Positions 41,710 through 52,670 of a DNA stretch of 64,000 nt are shown here, piece by piece. The first letter of the stretch is position 1. Each line of letters opens with the position of its first letter. The notes below the pieces were generated by a model. It saw nothing but the letters and a program-made list of their open reading frames with translations, searched no databases and was not told the origin of the DNA. This stretch comes from Bacillus sp. AFS015802. GTDB taxonomy: Bacteria; Bacillota; Bacilli; Bacillales; Bacillaceae_B. A program made the position numbers and the translations under genes. The stretch spans positions 503,357 through 567,356 of the forward strand of contig NZ_NTUP01000066.1 of NCBI RefSeq assembly GCF_002561455.1. The letters run 5' to 3'.

Positions 41710-42816
41710 TTGATAGAAGAACCATTGAAGAACTTACAAACCATCAACCGCGAGGAATTCCAGCACGATTTAATTTCATGGTTTTCAAGAGAACAGCGTG
41801 ATCTGCCGTGGAGGAAGGATCAGGATCCTTACAAGGTGTGGGTATCCGAAATCATGCTTCAACAAACGCGGGTGGATACGGTCATACCTTATTTTAACCG
41901 ATTCATCGAGAGATTTCCTACCATAGATGCTCTTGCTAAAGCAGACGAAGAAGAAGTACTCAAAGCATGGGAAGGGCTTGGCTATTACTCAAGGGTCCGA
42001 AATTTGCAGACTGCCGTCAAAGAAGTGAATGAAAAGTATGAAGGAATCGTTCCTGATACCCCGAAAGAAATCTCCTCTTTAAAAGGTGTGGGACCCTACA
42101 CGGCAGGGGCGATATTAAGTATTGCCTACAGCAAGCCTGAGCCTGCTGTTGATGGGAATGTGATGAGGGTATTCTCACGTATCCTTTCCATTTGGCTCGA
42201 TATTGCCAAGCCTTCGTCCAGAAAAGTATTTGAAGAAGCGGTAAGGGAGCTTATTTCAGAAGAAAATCCTTCTTTTTTCAATCAGGCATTGATGGAACTG
42301 GGGGCCTTGATCTGTACCCCGACATCTCCATCCTGCCTGCTTTGTCCGGTAAGGGAGCACTGTCAGGCATTTGAAGAAGGTGTACAAACAGAGCTTCCGA
42401 TCAAATCAAAGAAGAAATCCGCACGTAAGCTGAATATGGCGGCAGCCGTTCTGTTCACAGAAGATGATCGGGTCGTCATCCATAAACGTCCGGGTAAAGG
42501 CCTGCTCGCCAATCTATGGGAATTCCCTAATTTCGAAGTGGGGAATGGAAGCAGTGGAAGGAAGCAATTGCTTGATCTCATACAAGAAGAGTATAACGTT
42601 GACTGTACCTTAAAGGCGGGGGTTGTGACAAAAATTCAGCATGTTTTCTCTCATATCGTCTGGGATATTGAAGTATTTGTCGGATCTCTTAATAGCAGCA
42701 TGCTCGCGGACAGCGACCTGATAGCTGTGACCCCTCAGGAGATGGAGAGGTATGCGTTTCCTGTCTCACATCAGAAAATCTGGCAGGAAGCAGGAACAGG
42801 GGTTTTACGGAAGTAA
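41710..42816 (+). CDS. mutY: A/G-specific adenine DNA glycosylase MutY
   Basis: The 368-residue protein has a helix-hairpin-helix glycosylase domain with catalytic Glu47 (VSEIMLQQT) and Asp148 (AVDGNV), an iron-sulfur cluster at Cys202, 209, 212 and 218, and a Nudix-like C-terminal domain ([11 protein letters not shown]). It removes adenine opposite 8-oxoguanine. TTG start after GGAGGTACAAAA. Complete. Same position as yfhQ/mutY in B. subtilis. Confidence 0.95.
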   Translation: MIEEPLKNLQTINREEFQHDLISWFSREQRDLPWRKDQDPYKVWVSEIMLQQTRVDTVIPYFNRFIERFPTIDALAKADEEEVLKAWEGLGYYSRVRNLQTAVKEVNEKYEGIVPDTPKEISSLKGVGPYTAGAILSIAYSKPEPAVDGNVMRVFSRILSIWLDIAKPSSRKVFEEAVRELISEENPSFFNQALMELGALICTPTSPSCLLCPVREHCQAFEEGVQTELPIKSKKKSARKLNMAAAVLFTEDDRVVIHKRPGKGLLANLWEFPNFEVGNGSSGRKQLLDLIQEEYNVDCTLKAGVVTKIQHVFSHIVWDIEVFVGSLNSSMLADSDLIAVTPQEMERYAFPVSHQKIWQEAGTGVLRK

Positions 42817-42846
42817 AAGGAGCAGCGGGACATGCTGCTCCTTTCA
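42817..42846. terminator. Bidirectional terminator at mutY
   Basis: AAAGGAGCAGC and GCTGCTCCTTT pair around a 7-nt loop. Confidence 0.75.
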
Positions 42847-42857
42847 TCATTGCCACT

Positions 42858-43082
42858 TCAGTCGTAACTGATTTTCGTACCATGGGTATAATCGGCTTCG
42901 CCGCGCTTCAATCCACCGCGGTTTTCAATTTCTTCGACTATTTCCCGGTGAATCGATTGTCCTTCCGCGTTCAAATAAGGTACTATTTGTTGTAGTGAAT
43001 GATGAAAGAAAGCAAGTTCGCTCTTTTTCCATTCATCTTTGGGAATCATTGAAAGCTCGGTCATATCTCTGCCTACATACAT
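42858..43082 (-). CDS. yfhS: YfhS family protein
   Basis: The 74-residue protein begins MYVGRDMTELSMIPKDEWKK and has LQQIVPYLNAEGQSIHREIVEEIENRGG. Its length and place between mutY and fabL equal YfhS of B. subtilis. RBS GGAGGAATGAGTT. Function unknown; linked to sporulation efficiency in some work, from memory. Confidence 0.82.
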   Translation of the reverse strand: MYVGRDMTELSMIPKDEWKKSELAFFHHSLQQIVPYLNAEGQSIHREIVEEIENRGGLKRGEADYTHGTKISYD

Positions 43083-43179
43083 AACTCATTCCTCCATTAA
43101 CTGATATGCTCTTATTAGTTTGCGTGTTCAGGGTGTCTTTATGCCTTGGACCAATTGGAAAATGAAATTGAAAGGATGA

Positions 43180-43929
<750 letters not shown>

Positions 43930-43954
43930 TGGGATTTTTTTCCGTAAAATTATC

Positions 43955-43984
43955 GAATAGTGAAATCCACGCTTGGTTATCTTA
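43955..43984 (+). promoter_or_regulatory. Sigma-G-like promoter of sspE
   Basis: GAATA and TATCTTA are separated by 18 bp; the second matches the CATWHTA consensus at five of seven positions. Placed 22 bp before the sspE ATG. Confidence 0.55.
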
Positions 43985-44005
43985 ATAAGCGTGGAGGTGA
44001 TTACA

Positions 44006-44209
44006 ATGGCAAAACAACCAAACAAAACTCAATCTGGTACAAGCGTTCAACACGTGAAACAACAAAACGCTCAATCTGCAGGAGCTCAGCAACAATACGG
44101 AACTGAGTTCGCTTCAGAAACAACTGCTGCACAACACGTGAAGCAACAAAACCAACAAGCAGAAGCTAACAAAGCGAAAGCTTCTGGTAAATACGGTCAA
44201 CAACAATAA
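44006..44209 (+). CDS. sspE: Gamma-type small acid-soluble spore protein (SspE)
   Basis: The 67-residue protein is Gln/Ala/Asn-rich with two near-repeats of AQHVKQQNQQ-type segments, TEFASET (the GPR protease site) and KYGQQQ at the end, exactly the gamma-SASP style. The ATG follows GGAGGTGATTACA; an earlier in-frame ATG lies in the promoter. It is an amino-acid store for germinating spores. Own terminator. Confidence 0.93.
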   Translation: MAKQPNKTQSGTSVQHVKQQNAQSAGAQQQYGTEFASETTAAQHVKQQNQQAEANKAKASGKYGQQQ

Positions 44210-44229
44210 TTGAATTGTTTTTGACAGGG

Positions 44230-44258
44230 AAAAGCACCCATTTGATTGGGTGCTTTTT
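44230..44258 (+). terminator. sspE terminator
   Basis: AAAAGCACCCA and TGGGTGCTTTT pair, followed by T. Confidence 0.85.
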
Positions 44259-44402
44259 CGCATTTTTGCCCCCTTTAGGGAGGATATGACCGGATCATGG
44301 ACTATTGGATTGAGAAATGAGGTCTTGGGTGGGAATTTTAGTGGTGAAAAAGCTTGGATGGTTGGGGGAATAGTCTTTTTGAAAGAAGGGGAAGAGAGAG
44401 GA

Positions 44403-44490
44403 TTGCGTCATTTCTTTGATATTTGCGTCATTTTAAAATTTATTGCGTCGTTTTTCTATTAATTGCGTCATTCTGAAAGGTTATTGCGTC
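44403..44490. repeat. Five-copy TTGCGTC array with 20-bp period
   Basis: TTGCGTC occurs at 44403, 44423, 44443, 44463 and 44484, spaced 20, 20, 20 and 21 bp. Each is followed by a T-rich run (ATTT, ATTT, GTTT, ATTC, TTTT). It lies between the sspE terminator and ygaB, directly before TATAAT at 44499-44504. The period is not a multiple of three, so it is not a coding repeat. It looks like an array of binding sites on one DNA face. Confidence 0.85.
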
Positions 44491-44498
44491 TTTTTACA

Positions 44499-44504
44499 TA
44501 TAAT
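44499..44504 (+). promoter_or_regulatory. -10 hexamer downstream of the TTGCGTC array
   Basis: TATAAT lies nine bases after the last repeat; no -35 hexamer is found at the usual distance. This fits an activator-dependent promoter for ygaB. Confidence 0.45.
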
Positions 44505-44646
44505 GGAATAGATAGAACCTGTCCTCCTGCTCCCACATGATTCACCACCTCGACAAAACTTTCGGGATTGTGACATAAGTAGTCAAAGGGTTTGGGCACA
44601 GAAGGGAGAATGTGTTAGGAGAGCTTGTGTAGAGGAGTGGGTTGAA

Positions 44647-44910
44647 GTGATGCATCAGCGTTTTAATGAGTTGGTCACAGAGCAGTTAGAGACGATGGAT
44701 AAGTTGTTATATCTTCAGTCTGAGATAGAACGTTGTCAGGAGTTAGAGGAAGAATTGATGAAGCTTCAGGAAATGACAAAGGTTGAATCACTTCAAAAGG
44801 AAATCCTTTCAAAGAAGAAGGAGCTCAGGGAGATTCAACAAGTTTTCGAAAGACAGACAGATGAAGTGATCCTTTCTTATCAGAAGGAACAAAGTAGCGT
44901 CACCACGTAA
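44647..44910 (+). CDS. ygaB: YgaB family coiled-coil protein
   Basis: The 87-residue protein is nearly all charged heptads (LYLQSEIERCQELEEELMKLQEM, LQKEILSKKKELREIQQVFERQ), a coiled coil. Its place between sspE and ygaC matches YgaB. Start by GTG at 9 nt from GGAG, or the next ATG. Function unknown. Preceded by the repeat array and a lone -10. Confidence 0.78.
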   Translation: MMHQRFNELVTEQLETMDKLLYLQSEIERCQELEEELMKLQEMTKVESLQKEILSKKKELREIQQVFERQTDEVILSYQKEQSSVTT

Positions 44911-44990
44911 AGGGCATTCACAAGTTACCTCTATGTCTCAATCGTGGAAGCTGAACATATTCAATATAACCCTCATTTTTTAACCGGATC

Positions 44991-45034
44991 GGGCTGTTCT
45001 TAAAGGATATTTTCTTTAAGAATAGCCCTTTTGT
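44991..45034 (+). terminator. ygaB terminator
   Basis: GGGCTGTTCTTAAAG and CTTTAAGAATAGCCC pair, followed by T. Confidence 0.85.
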
Positions 45035-45117
45035 TTTAAATTTTCTGAGGAAACGTTATAATGATAAAATAGACAAGCATATATAAGGGTAATTTTGAAA
45101 TGAAAGAAGGGGATACG

Positions 45118-45648
45118 ATGGCGGTTCCCACTGAAGGAAAATCTGTACAAATACATAGCTTTAAGCATGATGGAAACATTCACCGCATATGGAATGAGAC
45201 GACGGTCCTGAAAGGGACGACGAATCAGATCATCGGTGGAAATGACCGGACGATGGTGACGGAGTCAGACGGAAGGACGTGGATGACCCGAGAACCGGCC
45301 ATTTGCTATTTTCATTCGGAGCTATGGTTTAACATTATTTGTATGATTCGTGAGGACGGTATTTATTATTATTGTAATTTAAGTTCACCATTTGTATATG
45401 ATCATGAGGCGATCAAGTATATCGATTACGACTTGGATATAAAAGTGTTTCCTGACATGACATATACGCTACTCGATGAAGACGAATATGAAGCTCATCG
45501 GAAACTATACGGTTACCCGGATGTGATCGATCACATCCTCAAGCGGAATGTCGACAAGCTTGTTCGCTGGATACGGCAACGGAAAGGGCCATTCGCCCCG
45601 GACTTTATTGATATCTGGTACGAGCGTTACTTGACCCACAGGGGGTAA
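45118..45648 (+). CDS. ntdP: Nucleoside tri- and diphosphatase NtdP (YgaC, DUF402)
   Basis: The 176-residue protein has the DUF402/FomD fold: [35 protein letters not shown], and [23 protein letters not shown] with the acidic metal ligands. Length equals B. subtilis YgaC. The ATG follows AAGGGGATACG; the upstream in-frame ATG was rejected. Staphylococcal Sa1684 and related proteins hydrolyse nucleoside tri- and diphosphates. Cytoplasmic. Followed by a large hairpin. Confidence 0.88.
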   Translation: MAVPTEGKSVQIHSFKHDGNIHRIWNETTVLKGTTNQIIGGNDRTMVTESDGRTWMTREPAICYFHSELWFNIICMIREDGIYYYCNLSSPFVYDHEAIKYIDYDLDIKVFPDMTYTLLDEDEYEAHRKLYGYPDVIDHILKRNVDKLVRWIRQRKGPFAPDFIDIWYERYLTHRG

Positions 45649-45678
45649 CAGGGTTTTGAAAATTGTATAGGTATCAAA

Positions 45679-45768
45679 GGGCTGACCCAGTAAGGAGCAA
45701 CCTCCTCATTTCCATTGTTTGACTTGAGGGGGGACAATGCTGCGTTCCATACTGGGTCACCCCTTTTT
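45679..45768 (+). terminator. Long compound stem-loop terminator after ygaC
   Basis: An outer stem (GGGCTGACCCAGTA with TACTGGGTCACCCC) encloses a second stem (CCTCCTCA with TGAGGGGG) with about 57 nt between outer arms, and ends in five T. It is unusually large for a simple terminator. Confidence 0.65.
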
Positions 45769-45812
45769 ATTGGGGCAAACTAAACAGGCATATCTTAGAA
45801 AGGAGTAATCAC

Positions 45813-47561
45813 TTGGATAGTATCAAACGGTACCTTCAGTTTGTCAAACCTTATAAGTGGCAAATCATAGGTACATTAATCATAGGTATCATTAAATTTA
45901 CGATTCCCTTGTTGATCCCCATATTAATTAAATATGTCATCGATGATATAGTGGGGGCTAAAGGATTAACGGCTGATGAGAAGACAAGTCAGCTGCTCAT
46001 GATCATGGGGATCATGCTTGTCCTGTTCGTGCTCGTAAGACCGCCGGTGGAATATTACAGGCAGTACTTTGCACAGTGGACGGGCAACAAGATCCTTTTT
46101 GACTTGAGGGATTATCTATTCTCTCATATTCAGCGACTCAGCTTTAAGTACTATTCGAATACAAGGGCAGGAGAAGTCATTTCGAGGGTCATCAATGACG
46201 TGGAGCAGACGAAGAATTTCGTGATAACAGGTCTGATGAATCTTTGGCTGGACGCGGCCACGATTGTGATCGCCCTGTCCATCATGTTCACGATGGATGT
46301 ATCCCTGACGCTTGTGTCACTCATTGCTTTTCCATTCTACGCTTTCTCCGTCCGTTATTTCTTCGGCAGGCTGAGAGGCTTGACGAGGGACCGTTCCCAG
46401 GCACTGGCGGAAGTTCAAAGTCATTTGCATGAACGGGTCCAGGGGATGGCTGTCATCAAGAGCTTTGCTGTTGAAGATTATGAACAAAAACAATTTCAGG
46501 AGCAGAATAATAATTTCTTAACGAAAGCTTTAATGCAGACCAGCTGGAATGCAAAAGCCTTCGCGGTCGTCAATACGATCACCGATATTTCACCCTTGAT
46601 CATCATCGGGTATGCAGGGCTGCAGGTCATTAATGGAGACTTGACGATTGGTACAATGGCCGCCTTTATCGCATACATCGACCGTCTCTATGGTCCCCTA
46701 AGACGCCTGGTGAACTCATCCACGACACTCACTCAATCGATTGCTTCCATGGACCGTGTCTTTGAATTCATGGACGAAAAGTACGATATCGATGATGAAC
46801 CGGGAGCGATTCCATGTAAAAATGTTCGCGGGGATATCCAGTTCAAAAATGTCTCTTTCCGCTATGAATCAGATGAGGAGAGAGTACTTCGCAACCTTAA
46901 CCTGGATATTCAAACGGGAGAAACCGTTGCATTAGTCGGGATGAGCGGCGGAGGGAAATCATCCTTCGTCAGCCTGATCCCGCGCTTCTATGATGTAACG
47001 GAAGGTGAAATCCTGTTAGACGGCACGGACATCAGGAGATTTCAGGTCAGATCTTTACGTGACAATATCGGGATGGTGCTGCAGGACAATATTCTCTTTA
47101 GTGAATCAGTCAAGATGAATATTAAGTTCGGTAATCCCGAGGCGACGGATGAAGAGGTGATTGAAGCAGCGAAGGCTGCGAATGCGCATGATTTCATTAT
47201 GAAATTGCCTCAAGGCTATGATACCCGTGTTGGGGAACGCGGCGTCAAGCTATCGGGAGGTCAGAAGCAAAGGGTGGCGATTGCGAGGGTATTCCTGAAG
47301 AATCCGCCGATCCTCATTTTGGATGAGGCGACATCTGCCCTTGATTTAGAAAGTGAGCACCTCATCCAGGAATCCCTTGAAATCCTGGCAAAAGACCGGA
47401 CAACCTTCATCGTGGCCCATCGTCTGTCAACGATCACTCATGCTGATCGCATCATTCACATGGAGCACGGAGAAGTGGTTGAAATGGGAAGACATGATGA
47501 GCTGATGGCGAGACAAGGCCACTACCACAAACTCTTCCAGGTTCAACAGCTTGATCAATAA
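45813..47561 (+). CDS. ygaD: ABC exporter with fused membrane and ATPase domains (YgaD)
   Basis: The 582-residue half-transporter has six membrane spans in the first 300 residues, then a nucleotide-binding domain with Walker [10 protein letters not shown], signature [16 protein letters not shown] and Walker [13 protein letters not shown]. It is of the MsbA/BmrA class of multidrug or lipid exporters and works as a dimer. TTG start after AAAGGAG. Position as YgaD in B. subtilis. The substrate is unknown. Confidence 0.9.
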   Translation: MDSIKRYLQFVKPYKWQIIGTLIIGIIKFTIPLLIPILIKYVIDDIVGAKGLTADEKTSQLLMIMGIMLVLFVLVRPPVEYYRQYFAQWTGNKILFDLRDYLFSHIQRLSFKYYSNTRAGEVISRVINDVEQTKNFVITGLMNLWLDAATIVIALSIMFTMDVSLTLVSLIAFPFYAFSVRYFFGRLRGLTRDRSQALAEVQSHLHERVQGMAVIKSFAVEDYEQKQFQEQNNNFLTKALMQTSWNAKAFAVVNTITDISPLIIIGYAGLQVINGDLTIGTMAAFIAYIDRLYGPLRRLVNSSTTLTQSIASMDRVFEFMDEKYDIDDEPGAIPCKNVRGDIQFKNVSFRYESDEERVLRNLNLDIQTGETVALVGMSGGGKSSFVSLIPRFYDVTEGEILLDGTDIRRFQVRSLRDNIGMVLQDNILFSESVKMNIKFGNPEATDEEVIEAAKAANAHDFIMKLPQGYDTRVGERGVKLSGGQKQRVAIARVFLKNPPILILDEATSALDLESEHLIQESLEILAKDRTTFIVAHRLSTITHADRIIHMEHGEVVEMGRHDELMARQGHYHKLFQVQQLDQ

Positions 47562-47569
47562 TATCGAAT

Positions 47570-47616
47570 GTCATGACATATCACGATTACTGTGATAAAT
47601 GTCATGACTTTTTTTG
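47570..47616 (+). terminator. ygaD terminator
   Basis: GTCATGACATATCAC and GTGATAAATGTCATGAC pair around a short loop, followed by seven T. Confidence 0.85.
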
Positions 47617-47768
47617 TATGTCAAAAAAATATATGAAACTAATTTCAGGTGTTTCATGAACATAGTAGGACTAAATAACTTTATATGGAAGGAATGAAAA
47701 GGTTAATTGGACATATATTGAATTGATATGGGAATATCGACTTTATGTAGAAAAATTCTGAAAATAGA

Positions 47769-47796
47769 TTGCAACATTTGTAACATCTTGTATAAT
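47769..47796 (+). promoter_or_regulatory. Promoter of the app operon
   Basis: TTGCAA and TATAAT are separated by 16 bp, 71 bp before the appD ATG. Confidence 0.65.
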
Positions 47797-47867
47797 AAGA
47801 AGCATATAAAATTTAGAAAATAATCACTATTATGAAAAGAGAGATAGTTTTAAAGAGGAGGATTTGA

Positions 47868-48884
47868 ATGAGCGAACAACGTCCTTTACTGAAAGTGGAA
47901 GATTTGAGGACCTCCTTTTTTACGGATGATGGAGAAGTTCCTGCAGTCGATGGAGTCAGTTTTCATGTGAATGAAGGGGAGGTGCTGGGGATCGTAGGGG
48001 AAAGTGGATGCGGAAAAAGCGTCACATCCCTATCTATCATGGGTCTCGTACCAAAACCCCCCGGGAAAATAGTAGGTGGAAAGATCCTTTATAAAGAGGA
48101 AGACCTGACACAGGCATCTGAAAAGCGGATGAGAGACATCCGGGGTAATGATATAGCGATGATCTTCCAGGAACCGATGACATCGTTAAACCCTGTTTTT
48201 ACCATAGGAGATCAATTAATCGAAGCAATACGCATACATACGAAAGTCGGAAAGAAACAAGCAAGGGATAAAGCTGTTGAAATCATGAAGATGGTCGGTT
48301 TGCCGAGAGCGGAAGAATTGATCAAGGAATATCCTCATCAATTATCCGGCGGGATGAGACAAAGGGTCATGATCGCCATGGCGATGGTGTGTGATCCCCG
48401 CGTACTGATTGCAGACGAGCCGACGACGGCACTGGACGTAACGATCCAGGCTCAGATTTTAAAGTTGATGAAGCGTTTGAATAAAGAACTGAACACAGCC
48501 GTACTCCTGATCACCCATGATTTAGGGGTTGTCGCTGAAACATGTGAACGGGTGGTCGTGATGTACTCAGGTAAAGTGGTGGAAGAGGGAACCGTAGAAG
48601 AAATCTTTAAGGACCCTCAGCATCCATACACGAAAGGCCTGATAAAGTCCGTACCCGATATGCGTATCAAGCAGCAGCGGCTGCATTCGATCCAGGGGAA
48701 TGTTCCGAAACCGGGATCCATTAAGATTGGGTGCCGCTTTGCAGCCCGCTGTGATTCAGCATTTGATCGCTGTTTAGTCGAAACACCGGAATTATATGAA
48801 ACATCACAAGGACATTGCACACGATGCTTCCTGTTCGATGAAGTGGAGGAGGGAGTTTATGACGGAACCGTTGCTAAAGGTTGA
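47868..48884 (+). CDS. appD: Oligopeptide ABC transporter ATP-binding protein AppD
   Basis: The 338-residue ATPase has Walker [12 protein letters not shown], signature [15 protein letters not shown], Walker [13 protein letters not shown] and the OppD-type C-terminal Cys cluster ([15 protein letters not shown]). It powers peptide uptake together with AppF. Gene order appD-appF-appA-appB-appC is that of the B. subtilis app operon rather than the opp order, so app was chosen. RBS AGAGGAGGATTTGA. It overlaps appF by 26 bp. Confidence 0.9.
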   Translation: MSEQRPLLKVEDLRTSFFTDDGEVPAVDGVSFHVNEGEVLGIVGESGCGKSVTSLSIMGLVPKPPGKIVGGKILYKEEDLTQASEKRMRDIRGNDIAMIFQEPMTSLNPVFTIGDQLIEAIRIHTKVGKKQARDKAVEIMKMVGLPRAEELIKEYPHQLSGGMRQRVMIAMAMVCDPRVLIADEPTTALDVTIQAQILKLMKRLNKELNTAVLLITHDLGVVAETCERVVVMYSGKVVEEGTVEEIFKDPQHPYTKGLIKSVPDMRIKQQRLHSIQGNVPKPGSIKIGCRFAARCDSAFDRCLVETPELYETSQGHCTRCFLFDEVEEGVYDGTVAKG

Positions 48885-49824
48885 GAATCTTAAGAAGCAT
48901 TTCCCGATTACAGGGGGAATCCTCGGACGACCTGTCAGCTCTGTAAAAGCGGTGGACGGGGTATCGTTTACCGTGAATAAAGGAGAAACCCTGGGAATAG
49001 TAGGGGAGAGTGGATGCGGGAAGTCCACGACGGGCAGGATGCTCATGAGACTCATTGATCCATCCGAGGGGAAGGTTACATTCGAGGACCGTGAGCTTAC
49101 GAGTCTATCAAACTCGGAAATGAGGAAGATACGCAGGGAAATGCAGATGGTCTTCCAGGATCCCTTTGCATCCTTGAATCCAAGACATACGGTGGAAAAG
49201 ATTCTTGAAGAACCCCTCAAGGTTCATGGAATGGGCTCTGCCAAGGAAAGAAAAGAGAGGGTGCATGAACTCCTCAATATCGTCGGCCTGAGCAGTTATC
49301 ACGCCAAACGCTATCCACATCAATTCAGTGGTGGACAAAGGCAAAGGATCGGGATTGCAAGGGCGCTCATGACGAAGCCGAAGCTGATCATTGCAGACGA
49401 GCCCGTATCGGCCCTTGACGTATCCATTCAGTCACAGGTATTGAATCTGATGCAGGATCTACAAAAAGAGTTCGGGCTCACCTATATCTTCATCGCGCAT
49501 GATCTTGGTGTAGTCAGACATATTAGTGACCGGGTCGGTGTGATGTATTTAGGGAAGATGGTTGAGCTGAGCGATAGTGAAAATCTCTATGAAAAGCCGC
49601 TGCACCCATACACACAGGCTCTACTCTCAGCGGTGCCTGTACCGGATCCGGATTTTGAGAGGGAAACCATCCTCTTGCAGGGTGATATCCCGAGTCCCTC
49701 GAATCCGCCGAGCGGCTGTACATTCCATACCAGATGTCCGCACGCAACAGAGATTTGTAAACAGAAAGTGCCGGAATTCAAGGAACACCAACCAGGGCAT
49801 TATGTAGCTTGTCACCTTTACTAG
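48859..49824 (+). CDS. appF: Oligopeptide ABC transporter ATP-binding protein AppF
   Basis: The 321-residue ATPase has [30 protein letters not shown] and [12 protein letters not shown], plus the oligopeptide-type C-terminal extension ([15 protein letters not shown]). The ATG at 48859 follows GTGGAGGAGGGAG, within the end of appD; a longer upstream frame was rejected. Partner of AppD. Confidence 0.9.
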   Translation: MTEPLLKVENLKKHFPITGGILGRPVSSVKAVDGVSFTVNKGETLGIVGESGCGKSTTGRMLMRLIDPSEGKVTFEDRELTSLSNSEMRKIRREMQMVFQDPFASLNPRHTVEKILEEPLKVHGMGSAKERKERVHELLNIVGLSSYHAKRYPHQFSGGQRQRIGIARALMTKPKLIIADEPVSALDVSIQSQVLNLMQDLQKEFGLTYIFIAHDLGVVRHISDRVGVMYLGKMVELSDSENLYEKPLHPYTQALLSAVPVPDPDFERETILLQGDIPSPSNPPSGCTFHTRCPHATEICKQKVPEFKEHQPGHYVACHLY

Positions 49825-49872
49825 GCTGGCAAGCCTCATAAGTATATAAACAACATTCAGGAGGGGATTTAG

Positions 49873-51479
49873 TTGAGGAAAAAAAGCTGGTCAATTTTAA
49901 TGCTGCTCATCCTGCTCGTATCATCCGCGCTTTACGGATGTGGAGGAGATGAGAAATCTTCAGGTGAAGGCGGCAACAGCGGAGATAATGGAGATCCTAA
50001 AGTACTGATCTTTGGCCGCGGGGGAGACTCTGTAGGGCTTGATCCAGGAACAGTAACGGATGGTGAATCATTTAAAGTAACGAAGAACATCTTCGAAACA
50101 CTTGTAAAGTTCGGAGAGCAGGATACGGAAGTGAACCCGGGATTAGCAGAAGAATGGAAGGTATCCGATGATGGTTTAACGTACACATTCATGCTGCGAG
50201 ACGGAGTGAAATTCCAGGATGGCACTGATTTCAATGCAGATGCCGTTGTGAAGAACTTTGAGCGCTGGATGAACGGGAATGCAGATCAATTCCCTTACTA
50301 CGGTTCCATGTTCGGCGGTTTCAAAGCCGATGAAGGTCATGTGATCAAAGAAGTGAAAGCTACTGATGATATGACGGTTGAATTTGTGTTAAAGCTCCAT
50401 TCTTAAAGAATGTTGCCATGAGTCCTTTCGCAATCGTAAGTCCGAAAGCAATTGATGAACTAGGTGACAAGCTTGCTGAAACACCAACAGATTCAGGGAC
50501 TGGTCCTTTCAAATTTGTCGAGTGGAAGCGAAATGACAAAATCGTCCTTGAGAAAAACGAAGACTACTGGAACAAAGATCTACCAAAATTAGATCAAGTC
50601 GTATTCAAATCGATTCCTGAAAACTCAGCCCGTCTGAATGCACTGATTTCCGGTGAAATCGATCTTGCTGATGGTATCAATCCGAGTGATGCAAGCAAAG
50701 TCGAGGGTGATGACAACCTGCAATTATTCGAACGTCCATCTATGAACGTTGGATACTTAGGTTTAACATCTACTCGTAAGCCTTTCGATGACCCTAAAGT
50801 ACGTCAGGCAATCAATTATGCAATCAACAAGCAGGAGATCATTGATGCTTTCTTCGAAGGGAAAGCTGAAATGGCCAAAAACCCGATGCCTCCAGTAATC
50901 GCCGGATACAATGACGATATCGAGGCTTATGAGTACAACCCTGAAAAAGCGAAAGAACTACTTGCTGAAGCAGGTCATAAAGATGGTTTTGAAATGGAAC
51001 TATGGGCTATGCCAGTTCCTCGTCCATATATGCCGGACGGCCAAAAGGTAGCGGAAGCGATCCAAGCAGATCTAGCTGAAGTAGGAGTAAAAGCCAAAAT
51101 CGTATCTTACGAGTGGGCGACGTACCTGGAAAAAGCGAAAAACGGGGAAGCTGACGCATTCCTACTTGGTTGGACAGGTGATAATGGAGACGCTGATAAC
51201 TTCCTTTATGTCCTTCTTGACGAAGATAATATCGGAAGCAATAACTACTCTTACTACAAAAACGATGAAGTTCACAAACTCTTAATTGATGCTCAAACAG
51301 AAGTAGATCCTGCAAAACGTGAAGAGCTGTACAAGAAAGCCCAGGAAATCATCCATGAGGATGCTCCGTGGGTACCACTTGCTCACTCTACACCACTACT
51401 TGCAGGAAGTGCAGCTCTTAAAAACTTCAAGCCACATCCAACCGGTTCCGACTGGTTAGGCGCAGTGGACATGGAGTAA
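49873..51479 (+). pseudogene. appA: Oligopeptide-binding lipoprotein AppA, broken by a frameshift
   Basis: The first frame (49873-50406) has a lipoprotein signal (LLVSSALYGCGG) and the solute-binding start DSVGLDPGTVTDGESFKVTKNIFETLV. It stops after VEFVLKLHS. The second frame (from about 50395) continues with APFLKNVAMSPFAIVSPK and runs to 51479 with the rest of a normal SBP_bac_5 protein. At the join the family pattern (LK-x-P-x-APFL) lacks about ten bases, so a short deletion rather than a single-base slip is the simplest reading. The appA of B. subtilis 168 is also frameshifted. Peptide uptake by this operon is probably off unless another binding protein serves it. Confidence 0.85.
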
Positions 51480-51637
51480 TAAGCAACAAACCAAAGGGGA
51501 GACATCGCAGATTTCTCCCCTTTGTACATAGAAAAGCGGAGCCAACTGTTCAGTCCCGACAAACAAATGAGTAATGCCAATTATGCAATTTTACTATTCT
51601 ATCTATATCAGAATCTCCACACAGAGAGGTGAACTTA

Positions 51638-52642
51638 ATGTTCCAATACACCATTCGTCGATTACTGCAACTCATTCCTGTTTTACTGGGGATGACTCTT
51701 ATCGTCTTTTCCATCATCCGTGCGATTCCGGGAGATCCCGCTCAAGTCATTTTAGGGCAGCAGGCTACGAAAGAAGCCGTGGCTGCGTTAAGAGATCAGC
51801 TCGGTCTCGATAATGCCTGGTATATCCAGTACATTGATTATCTTAAAGGATTATTGACAGGGGATTTAGGCAGTTCCCTGCGGACAAAGACAGAAGTTTC
51901 ATCTGAAATCTGGCCATATTTGGCGGCTACGGCTGAGCTTGCGATCGTGGCAATCATCATTGCAGTCGTCATCGGGGTCAATGCCGGTATCATCAGTGCG
52001 TGGTTCCAAAACTCATGGTTCGATTATACGGCCATGATTCTTGCCCTTATCGGTGTTTCCGTGCCTATTTTCTGGCTGGGATTAATGGAACAATGGACAT
52101 TCGGCATTCAGCTGGACATCCTGCCTACAACAGGTAGGGAGAATATACGAAACCCCGTTGATTCCATTACCAACTTCTATATTCTTGATACGATCATGCA
52201 AGGGCGGTTCGACCAGCTTGGTGACGTGTTGAAACACATCATCCTACCGGGAATTGCCTTGGCAACGATCCCGATGGCGATCATAGCCCGTATGACTCGT
52301 TCAAGTATGCTGGAAGTCATGCGATCTGATTATATCCGTACTGCACGTGCAAAGGGCTTAAAAATGTTCTGGGTCGTGTATAAACATTCGTTGAAAAATG
52401 CCATCATACCCGTCCTGACAGTCATCGGGTTGCAGATGGGCCTTCTCCTTGGGGGAGCGATCCTGACGGAAACCATCTTTGGCTGGCCAGGGATCGGAAG
52501 ATATATTTATGAGGCGATCGGTTATAGGGATTATCCTGTCGTGCAATCTGGAATCCTGGTCGTTGCCATGATCTTTGTCACGATCAATCTAATCGTCGAC
52601 TTACTCTATGCGGCTGTCGATCCCCGCATTAAATACAACTAA
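51638..52642 (+). CDS. appB: Oligopeptide ABC transporter permease AppB
   Basis: The 334-residue protein has six membrane spans, the DppB/OppB N-terminus (IRRLLQLIPVLLGMTLIVFSIIRAIPGDPA) and the EAA loop EVMRSDYIRTARAKGLKM. The ATG at 51638 follows GAGAGGTG; a GTG three codons earlier lies in the site. Intact. Confidence 0.9.
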   Translation: MFQYTIRRLLQLIPVLLGMTLIVFSIIRAIPGDPAQVILGQQATKEAVAALRDQLGLDNAWYIQYIDYLKGLLTGDLGSSLRTKTEVSSEIWPYLAATAELAIVAIIIAVVIGVNAGIISAWFQNSWFDYTAMILALIGVSVPIFWLGLMEQWTFGIQLDILPTTGRENIRNPVDSITNFYILDTIMQGRFDQLGDVLKHIILPGIALATIPMAIIARMTRSSMLEVMRSDYIRTARAKGLKMFWVVYKHSLKNAIIPVLTVIGLQMGLLLGGAILTETIFGWPGIGRYIYEAIGYRDYPVVQSGILVVAMIFVTINLIVDLLYAAVDPRIKYN

Positions 52643-52670
52643 CATCAATAGAAGAAAGAGGTGATCTCTC

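Noticed and set aside
44250..44462. Plus-strand 70-residue ORF
   Set aside because: It overlaps the sspE terminator and the TTGCGTC array, has no RBS, and its end is encoded by the repeats.
44403..44490. TTGCGTC array as a CRISPR
   Set aside because: The repeats are seven bases with about 13-base T-rich gaps, not 24-40-base repeats with unique spacers, and no cas genes are near.
47632..47768. Possible gene in the gap before the app promoter
   Set aside because: AT-rich with short frames and no ribosome site; nothing supportable.
50395..50420. appA interruption as a programmed frameshift
   Set aside because: No slippery heptamer or stimulatory structure is seen, and bases appear to be missing from the conserved pattern. 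A deletion is simpler.
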